Shown: piece by piece, positions 9,101 to 15,100 of the stretch | Layout of the letters: each line of letters starts with the position of its first letter | Numbering within the stretch: the stretch's first letter is position 1 | NCBI GenBank assembly: GCA_964392615.1 | Contig: CAYMRB010000092.1 | Span: 1 to 25,972 of the forward strand | DNA: 25,972 nucleotides | Origin: CAYMRB01 sp964392615 | GTDB taxonomy: Bacteria; Planctomycetota; UBA8108 | Direction: 5' to 3' | Notes under the pieces: model-generated | The model's database searches: none | Seen by the model: only the letters and a program-made list of their open reading frames with translations | What the model was told of the DNA's origin: nothing | Program-made: the position numbers and the translations under genes

Positions 9101-9930
9101 TCCCGAAGGTGCTCTCCGACCCGAATGCAGGGACCGAGGCGACCAAGCTGTGGGACGACGCTCGAGCGCTCCTCGATGAAATCGTCGGCGGCAAGCTTCT
9201 GACGGCGCGCGCCGTACACGGGTTCTTCCCGGCGAATCGCGTCGGCGACGACGTCGAGGTCTATGCGGACGAGAGCCGCCAGCAGGTGCGGACGAAGCTC
9301 CACTTCCTGCGCCGGCAACTCGACCGCAACGTCAACACCCCGAAGTACTCGCTCGCCGACTTCATCGCGCCGCGCGAGTCGGATCGCATCGATTGGATCG
9401 GCGGCTTCGCGGTATCGACCGGGTTCGGGCTCGACGAGATCTGTGCGCGCTTCGAGGCGGATCACGACGACTACGGCTCGATTCTCGCGAAGGCGCTCGC
9501 CGACCGCCTTGCCGAGGCGCTCGCCGAGCTGCTGCACGCCCGAGCGCGCGAGGCGTGGGGTTACGGCGCGGACGAACAGCTGACGAACGACGAGCTGATC
9601 GCGGAGAAGTACCGCGGCATCCGTCCCGCACCGGGTTATCCGGCGTGTCCGGACCACACCGAGAAGGACGTGCTGTGGCGTTGGCTCGACGTCGAGAAAA
9701 GCACGGGCATCCAGCTGACCGAGACGTTCGCGATGGCCCCGGCGGCAGCGGTCAGCGGGCTCTACTTCGCGCACCCCGAGGCGCGCTACTTCGCCGTCGG
9801 CAAGATCGGTCGCGATCAGGTCGAGGAATACGCCGTGCGCAAGGGCATGACGGTCGACGAGGTCGAGCGCTGGCTCGCTCCGAACCTCGCGTATGATCCG
9901 GCGCAGTACGCGACGACGACGACGAGCTGA
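6193..9930 (+). CDS. metH: cobalamin-dependent methionine synthase (5-methyltetrahydrofolate-homocysteine methyltransferase)
   Basis: This 1245-residue cytosolic enzyme transfers the methyl group of methyltetrahydrofolate to homocysteine through cob(I)alamin. I prefer the ATG at 6193 over a GTG at 6139 because the family's LLDERILFLDGAMGTMVQ opening begins shortly after it. All four modules are present. The homocysteine domain (1-340) has zinc ligands C252 (INCALG) and C317-C318 (GGCCGTTPDH). The pterin domain starts near 365 (VGERTNVMGSPKF). The cap and B12 domain (about 660-900) holds DVHDIGKN with the cobalt-ligating H768. The C-terminal AdoMet-reactivation domain ends with RIRPAPGYPACPDHTEK. 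The length is close to that of E. coli MetH (about 1227). The 110-base gap to the divergent dockerin gene shows no recognisable B12 or SAM riboswitch. Confidence 0.98.
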   Translation: MGATPESSRAHALRRLLDERILFLDGAMGTMVQRRDLSEDDFRGERFRDHSHDLKGNNDLLSITRPDVVEEIHRAFLEAGSDIIETNTFSATRIAQADYGLESIVHELNVASAQAARRAVDAFVAENPDRQCFVAGALGPTNKTASLSPKVDDPAYRATSFDELVDAYHEQVVALVEGGVDILLPETTFDTLNLKAAIFAIEIFLDAHSERLPVVLSLTITDASGRTLSGQTTEACWNSIRHAKPLAVGINCALGAAAMRPYMQELSRIADCYTSCYPNAGLPNPLAPTGYDEMPEDTGSALETFAAEGLVNIVGGCCGTTPDHIRAIVEKVGKHAPRSVPEVAPALRVSGLEPFTAEGDGAPFIMVGERTNVMGSPKFRRLIKDDDFEAALDVARQQVENGANIIDVNFDEGLLDGVACMQRFLNLIASEPEIARVPIMVDSSKWEILEAGLKCAQGKCVVNSISLKEGEEVFLEQARLIQRYGAAVIVMAFDEDGQATNKTDKVRICRRAYRLLTETVEMDPQDIIFDPNVLTVATGIEEHDDYGIDFIEAVREIKTACPGARTSGGISNVSFSFRGNNVVREAMHSAFLYHAIEAGLDMGIVNAGMLVVYDEIDKELLARVEDVLLNRRPDATERLIEHAEQYKGQTAKERQQDDAWRQGTVEERLTHALVKGITTHIEVDTEEARQKLETPLEVIEGPLMAGMQVVGDLFGDGKMFLPQVVKSARVMKKAVAYLTPFLDEARLAQAGSRSHGTMVLATVKGDVHDIGKNIVAVVLQCNNWEVHDLGVMVPCEKILAKAREVDADIIGLSGLITPSLDEMTHLASEMRARGFECPLVIGGATTSRAHTAIKIAPSYDGPVVHVVDASRAVNVCASLTSDELRDDFVRQVSAAQERQRERHGASQNPQPLLPLEEARIKGFHSDWADVDIPRPEFCGVRVDDDVPLEEIVPFIDWTPFFATWEITGRFPKVLSDPNAGTEATKLWDDARALLDEIVGGKLLTARAVHGFFPANRVGDDVEVYADESRQQVRTKLHFLRRQLDRNVNTPKYSLADFIAPRESDRIDWIGGFAVSTGFGLDEICARFEADHDDYGSILAKALADRLAEALAELLHARAREAWGYGADEQLTNDELIAEKYRGIRPAPGYPACPDHTEKDVLWRWLDVEKSTGIQLTETFAMAPAAAVSGLYFAHPEARYFAVGKIGRDQVEEYAVRKGMTVDEVERWLAPNLAYDPAQYATTTTS

Positions 9931-9982
9931 GGACGACGCGTCGTTCCGCTCCTACGACACGTGCCTTGGAGGCCGTGCCGCG

Positions 9983-10279
9983 CTACTTCGTGCGGGCGGG
10001 CGGCGGATAGCGTTCCCGCACCGCCGCCATGCGCTCACCGCGAAGGAGGCTTCCGATATCGGGATCGTCGTAGAACGTCTCGGCGCCGCATCCGAGCAGC
10101 TTGACACAGCGCCTGATCGCCGCCAGCGTCGCGAAGAACGCGAGGATCTCCTTCCGCGTCTCGTCGGAGACGTTGCCATCCTTGGCAGGCCCTGCGCGTT
10201 CGGGAGCGTCCCCGTGGCTCGACGAGCAAGAGAGGAACGTCGCGCCGAGAAGGACGACGAGGGGAGACAACTGCGACAT
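9983..10279 (-). CDS. small putative lipoprotein of unknown function
   Basis: This 98-residue protein starts at the ATG at 10279, with a GGAGG ribosome site seven bases upstream. The N-terminus is MSQLSPLVVLLGATFLSC, a short hydrophobic stretch followed by Cys18 and a Ser-rich start of the mature part. It resembles a lipobox, although -3/-1 (Phe, Ser) are not ideal, so lipidation is probable rather than certain. The body has a helix-like EILAFFATLAAIRRC segment and a second Cys pair (CVKLLGC). It ends in a basic, Pro-rich tail. I do not recognise the family. It starts 13 bases after the stop of the upstream methyltransferase-like gene and is probably in its operon. It converges on metH with about 50 bases between stops; ACGACGCGTCGT, a perfect palindrome at 9933-9944, lies there without a T-run. 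Confidence 0.65.
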   Translation of the reverse strand: MSQLSPLVVLLGATFLSCSSSHGDAPERAGPAKDGNVSDETRKEILAFFATLAAIRRCVKLLGCGAETFYDDPDIGSLLRGERMAAVRERYPPPARTK

Positions 10280-10292
10280 GGGAAACCTCCGT

Positions 10293-11450
10293 TCAACCGC
10301 CGTAAGCGCCGTAGTCCCGCAACGCCTCCCGCATCGCCAGCAGATTCTCGGGCGGCACGTCGCTCTGCACGTTGTGCACCGGATTGAAGACGAAACCGCC
10401 GCCCGGAGCGAGATCGTCGACGCGGCGCTTGACCTCGTCGCGGACCTCCTGCGGCGTCCCGGTCGGCAGCACGCGCTGGGTGTCGATGCCGCCGCCCCAG
10501 AACGTCAGCACGTCGCCGAATTCCCTTTTGAGCTCCCGCGTGTCCATGCCGGCCGCGGCCACCTGCACGGGGTTCAGAATGTCGACGCCGACCTCGGCGA
10601 GCTCCGGCAGGATCGACCGCACGCTGCCACACGAATGGAAGAAGACCGACACGTGCCGCGCCCGCTTCTTGATCTGCCCGATAAGCCGAGCGAGACGCGG
10701 CTTGAAGAGCTGGCGCCACAGAGCCGGTGACACCTGCAGCGCGTTCTGCGCGCCGTAGTCGTCGCCCTCCTGCACGACGTCGACGAGGTCGCCGACGAGC
10801 GCGAGCGCCTTCTCCCAGTACGCGAGCTTGAGCTCGGTGATGCGATCGCACAGCGCCTCGGCGAGCGGCAAGTTCGCACCGAGATCGCAGAAGAAGTTCT
10901 CGTAGCCGCGCATCCACTGCCCCATCTCGAGCATGCCCGGGCAGATCCCGCCGAGCACGAACGCGCGGCCGTCGGCCCGCGCCGCCTCGGCCGCCGCGCG
11001 CAAGCTGTCGGGGAAACGCGCGTCGTCCGCGGGCGCGGGGAACGGATAGTGGTCGATATGCTCCGGGCACTCGGCGTGCGTCAGCGGCGAGCGATGGAGA
11101 TCGTAGTACAGCCCGTCGCGGAGCGGCTTGCGCCGCGCGATGCCCCACTCATCGGTGTAGTACGTGAACTCGTCGTCCTCGGTCACCTCGAGCTGCCAGC
11201 CGGAGTGCGCTTCCGGACGCCGCCCGCGTACGTCTGTTTCCATGGCGAGGTGGACGTCCTCGTCGACCCACGCGAGCTGCTGCATCATGTGCCAGATCAC
11301 CGGCTCGCGGTACGGCAGCCCGAGCGCGTCGCGCAGACGCGAGTAGGCGACGTAGTGAATGCCGGTCACCGGCGTCGCCGACAGATCGTACGGGACGCGG
11401 TCCGGCTCCTCGTGCCGCAACGCTGCCAGCACCCGCTCTCGCGAATTCAT
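10293..11450 (-). CDS. uroporphyrinogen-decarboxylase-superfamily (URO-D/MtaA-like) methyltransferase-type protein
   Basis: This 385-residue protein starts at the ATG at 11450, fixed by a perfect AGGAGG six bases upstream. It opens MNSRERVLAALRHEEPDRVP, the common start of the URO-D superfamily. The C-terminal half has FHSCGSVRSILPELAEVG, then DILNPVQVAAAGMD, FWGGGID and GGFVFNPVHNVQ with PPENLLAM. These are typical of the environmental URO-D subgroup related to methylcobalamin-dependent methyltransferases, not of haem-biosynthetic HemE, whose substrate-pocket arginine motif I do not see at the N-terminus. The barrel should act in the cytosol. A role in methyl-group or demethylation chemistry is inferred from the family; the substrate is unknown. 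The small lipoprotein gene follows after 13 bases. The neighbour beyond that is metH, which also uses a corrinoid methyl carrier. Confidence 0.85.
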   Translation of the reverse strand: MNSRERVLAALRHEEPDRVPYDLSATPVTGIHYVAYSRLRDALGLPYREPVIWHMMQQLAWVDEDVHLAMETDVRGRRPEAHSGWQLEVTEDDEFTYYTDEWGIARRKPLRDGLYYDLHRSPLTHAECPEHIDHYPFPAPADDARFPDSLRAAAEAARADGRAFVLGGICPGMLEMGQWMRGYENFFCDLGANLPLAEALCDRITELKLAYWEKALALVGDLVDVVQEGDDYGAQNALQVSPALWRQLFKPRLARLIGQIKKRARHVSVFFHSCGSVRSILPELAEVGVDILNPVQVAAAGMDTRELKREFGDVLTFWGGGIDTQRVLPTGTPQEVRDEVKRRVDDLAPGGGFVFNPVHNVQSDVPPENLLAMREALRDYGAYGG

Positions 11451-11456
11451 GCTGCG

Positions 11457-11489
11457 CCTCCTGAGTGCCCTGCGTATCGAGGCACTGTA
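11457..11489 (-). promoter_or_regulatory. ribosome site and possible extended -10 for the URO-D-like gene
   Basis: Reading the minus strand, AGGAGG occupies 11462-11457, six bases before the ATG, and sets the start. Further upstream, TACAGT at 11489-11484 is preceded by TGG, which fits an extended -10 (TGnTACAGT). No good -35 is seen. The ribosome site is strong; the promoter reading is weak. Confidence 0.4.
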
Positions 11490-11631
11490 CCACGTTCGCT
11501 TCGGATGACGCAGCGGTGACAATCGCCGCACAGGATGCCGGTCCTGAACGGGCAACGATGGCGGCTATCGCGAATCACAGCGCGAGGCGATCCCTCCGGA
11601 GAGCGCGACCGGCAGGACCCTGACGAGGCTC

Positions 11632-11801
11632 CTAAGTGCCGTGTTTCGCAAATATCTGTGCATATCGAGCGAGCAGATTCGTTCGCTGGCGAGGCGCGCG
11701 AAGGAGTCCATGCCGGAGGCCCATAGTCGACTGAGCGCAACGAAGCCAGCGGGCGGAGATGCCGCTCGGATGCACAGATATTTGTGAAAGGCGGCACTAA
11801 G
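11632..11801. repeat. symmetric long inverted repeat, MITE-like element
   Basis: Two arms of roughly 55-60 bases are centred exactly on 11716/11717. The best-matched core, CAAATATCTGTGCAT at 11649-11663, is a perfect 15-base inverted match to 11770-11784. The outer parts differ at only a few positions, and the inner GCTGGC segments (left near 11685, right near 11745) also pair. CTAAG occurs in the same orientation at both ends (11632-11636 and 11797-11801), like a 5-bp target duplication flanking a 160-bp body that begins TGCCG and ends CGGCA. The core is more AT-rich than its surroundings. No transposase is in the window, so a non-autonomous element is one reading. A transcribed hairpin or an interspersed palindromic repeat is another. 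Confidence 0.7.
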
Positions 11802-12110
11802 GCCCCGACAACCCGGAGCCGCAGCAGTCCGAGGCTTCCTCGAGGGCGCTTGCCGCTGTAGAATCGTAAGACCGTATCGCCGGCCTGGTTCGGACGTCGA
11901 CCCGGCCGGAATCGGAGCCTTCTCGGGATGAACGAGGTCGGCGACGAGGCGGCGCGAAACACCCGCAGCAAGATCGCGGAGACGTTCCCGATGGATCGCG
12001 GATCGGTCAACGATCCCGCGAATCGAGTTCTCGCCACGGGATCGTCTGCATACCGATCGTCGGCTGCCCGGACGTCTGCGATTGACGCCTGGTGGGCGTA
12101 GCAAGCTTCT

Positions 12111-12125
12111 AGGAGAAACCTGTTG
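12111..12125 (+). promoter_or_regulatory. ribosome site selecting a TTG start
   Basis: AGGAG at 12111-12115 stands seven bases before TTG at 12123. The next in-frame ATG (12141) has no comparable site and would cut the basic N-terminal residues off the signal peptide. Confidence 0.65.
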
Positions 12126-15100
12126 TCTCGAATCACGCAGATGGGGTTGGTGGTGGGCGCGATCGCGGCATGGTCGACGGTTCTCCACGCGGACGAGGTC
12201 GTCTACGTCGAACGCGAGTCATCGTGGCGATTCCGCCAGGGCACGTCGGAAGCGTCGTCGCCCGTCGCGGCGTGGCGTGTCCTCGGCTTCGACGTCGAGG
12301 GCTGGGACGTCGGCGATGCCCCGTTCGGCTACGGCGATCCGCCCCTGGCGACCGACCTCGCGGCCCTCGACCCACCGATGCGACAGAACTACTCGTCGGT
12401 GTTCCTCCGCACGACCTTCGAGGTCGGCAACGCCGGCGCGGTCGATGCACTCGAGGCAGACGTCAATTACGACGACGGCATCATCGGCTGGATCAACGGC
12501 GTCGAGGTGCTGCGGCTCAACATGCCGGGCAGCCCCGGAGACACGATCGCTGTCGACGATTTCGCCACGCAGGCGATCCCGGACGAGGGAGTCTTCCGTC
12601 TGGAGGTCCTCCCGGATCCGGCGGGATACCTTCAGAACGGAACGAACGTGCTCGCGATCATGGTGTTCAACAACAGCATGACGTCGAGCGATCTGCACTT
12701 CGACATCGACCTCTTCGATCCGGACGGCATCGACGTCACGCCGCCCACGCTATCGCAGGTGGTTCCGGCCGGCGGCACGACGGTGCGCGCGCTCGACGAG
12801 ATCGCGGTGACCTTCGGAGAGTTCGTCACGGGAATCGACGCCGGCGACTTGCTTGTCAACGGCCTGCCGGCGACGGGCGTGTCGGGCACCGAAGAAGGGC
12901 CGTACGTCTTCACGCTGCCGGCCCTCGCTGCCGGCGCGGTCGACGTCTCGTTCGCGCCCGGCCACGGCATCGCCGACGTCTCCGATCCACCGAACGGGTT
13001 CGAAGGGGTCGAGTGGAGCTACACGATCGATCCGGACGCTCCCGCCGCGGATCTCGTGATCAACGAGATCGTCGCGTCGAACCACGGCAGCTCGACCGAC
13101 GAGGACGGCGATTCGAGCGATTGGTTCGAGATCTTCAACCGTGGCGCAGAGCCCGTCGACGTCGCGGGGTACAGCGTGTCCGATGATGTTGACGATCCGG
13201 ACCGCTGGGTGCTGCCGTCCGCGATGATCCCGCCACAGGGCTATCTGCTCGTGTTCGCGTCGGGAAAGGACCGCACATCGGGCGAGCTGCACGCGAACTT
13301 CGAGCTCGACGCCGACGGCGAGTTCCTCGGGCTGTGGAGCGCTGACAGCCCCCGCGCGCTCCTGTCCTCGTTCACACCGCGCTATCCGGCTCAACGCGCC
13401 GATATCTCGTGGGGCCTCGACGGAACCGGCAGCCCGGCATACTTCGACAACCCGACGCCGGGCGCCGCCAACGATCTCGGCTCCACGCTCGACGGCATCG
13501 TCCCCGAACCGCGTTTCAACGTCGAACGCGGCTGGTATGACGGCGGTTTCGACCTGGAGATCCAAGCGCCTCCCGGCGCGACGGTGCGCTATCGACTCGA
13601 CAGCAGCGAGCCGACCCCGACCTCGGGAACGGTATACGGCGGTCCGATTGCCATCGCCGGCACGGCGGGCGCCGCGGTGCGCGTCGTTCGCGCCGTCGCG
13701 TACCGGTCCGGATACGTACCGTCGCGCGTCGTCACGCACACCTACGTGTTCCCCGAGTACGTCGGCCGACAGCCGGCACGGCCGAGCGGCTTCCCGTCGA
13801 CATGGGGCGGCTTCACCGCCGACTACGCGATGGATCCGGACATCGTCGACAGCGGGCGGTATCGCGATCGGTTCCTCGAAGGACTGCTGTCCATTCCGAC
13901 GGTCTCCCTCGCCGGCAACACGAACGAGATCTTCGGCTCGAGCGGCATCTACTCGAACGCGACGCAGTCGGGCTCCAATTGGGAGCGCGCCGCGTCGATG
14001 GAGGTCATGTACCCGCCAGGCTTCGACAGCCCGTCGGGCGAGAGAACGCTGCACGTCGACTGCGCGCTGCGAATGCAGGGGGGCGCGAGCCGCAACCATA
14101 GCCGATCGCCGAAGCACTCGTTCCGCGTGCTGTTCAAGGGTGACTACGGCCCGTCCAAGTTTCGGCGCCGAGTCTTCCCCGAGGCGACGGCAACGAGGGA
14201 TTTCGACACACTGACGTTCCGCGCGGGATACAACAACTCGTGGGTCCACAGCAACAGCGGTCAGCGCCAGCGCTGTCAGTACATCCGCGATCAGTGGGCA
14301 CGCGACGCGCAGATCGACATGGGTCAGGTGTCGTCGCACGGCACGTACGTCCACCTATACGTCAACGGTCTCTACTGGGGCGTGTACAACCTCGTCGAGC
14401 GCCCGAGCGCGCCGTTCGCGGCGGCATACCTCGGCGGCGACAAGGAGGAGTACGACGCGCTGAACTCGGCGAGCCCCGTCGACGGCAACGGAAGCGCCTG
14501 GAGCACGCTGCTCAGCCGCGTGCGCGCCGATCTGTCCAGCGACGCGAACTACCGCCGCGTGGTCGAGTACCTCGACATCGACAGCTTCGTCGACTACATG
14601 CTGGTAAACCTCTACGGGGCCAACAACGACTGGCCGCACCACAACTGGTACGGTGCCCGCAAGCGCGAGAACGGCGCGAAATGGCACTTCTTCAGCTGGG
14701 ATGCGGAGCGCATCCTCGAGGGCGTCAGCGAGAACAAGATCGGCGTGTCGAACGACAATTCGCCGGGCATCATCTGGGCTCGGTTGCGTAGCAGCGCCGA
14801 GTTCCGGCTGCGCGCCGCCGATCGCATTCACCGCCACTTCTTCAACAACGGTTCGCTGACGCCCGGGCGCATCGAGGAGTTGTGGATGGACCGGGCGGCG
14901 TTCATCGAGCTCGCGACCGTGTGCGAGTCGGCGCGCTGGGGCGACTACCGCGCCAGCACACCGTACGCCCCGGATAGCCATTGGTTCCCCGAGCAGAGTC
15001 GTCTGCTCGGGTCGTACTTCCCGCAACGCTCGACGAACGTCTTCAACCAGCTGCGTTCGGCCGGGCTCTATCCGTCGGTCGGCGCTCCCGTGTTCGCCCG

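Larger units (their letters stand above)
11451..12122. other. 672-base gene-free stretch between divergent genes
   Basis: No open frame here looks coding; the long minus-strand frames run through the palindrome and lack ribosome sites. The stretch holds the URO-D leader at its left end and the palindromic element at 11632-11801. To the right is a long upstream region for the CotH gene. A TAGAAT at 11859-11864 could be a -10 but has no partnering -35, and it would imply a leader of about 250 bases. I see no recognisable riboswitch. Confidence 0.6.

Noticed and set aside
7231..9774. An 847-codon open frame antisense to metH
   Set aside because: Long antisense frames are expected opposite GC-rich genes with strong third-position bias; its protein is Arg/Asp/Val-rich with no domain, and metH is certain.
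11447..12188. Minus-strand open frames of 207-229 codons in the gene-free stretch
   Set aside because: They traverse the palindromic element, have no ribosome sites, and their products have no recognisable domain; likely repeat-derived noise.
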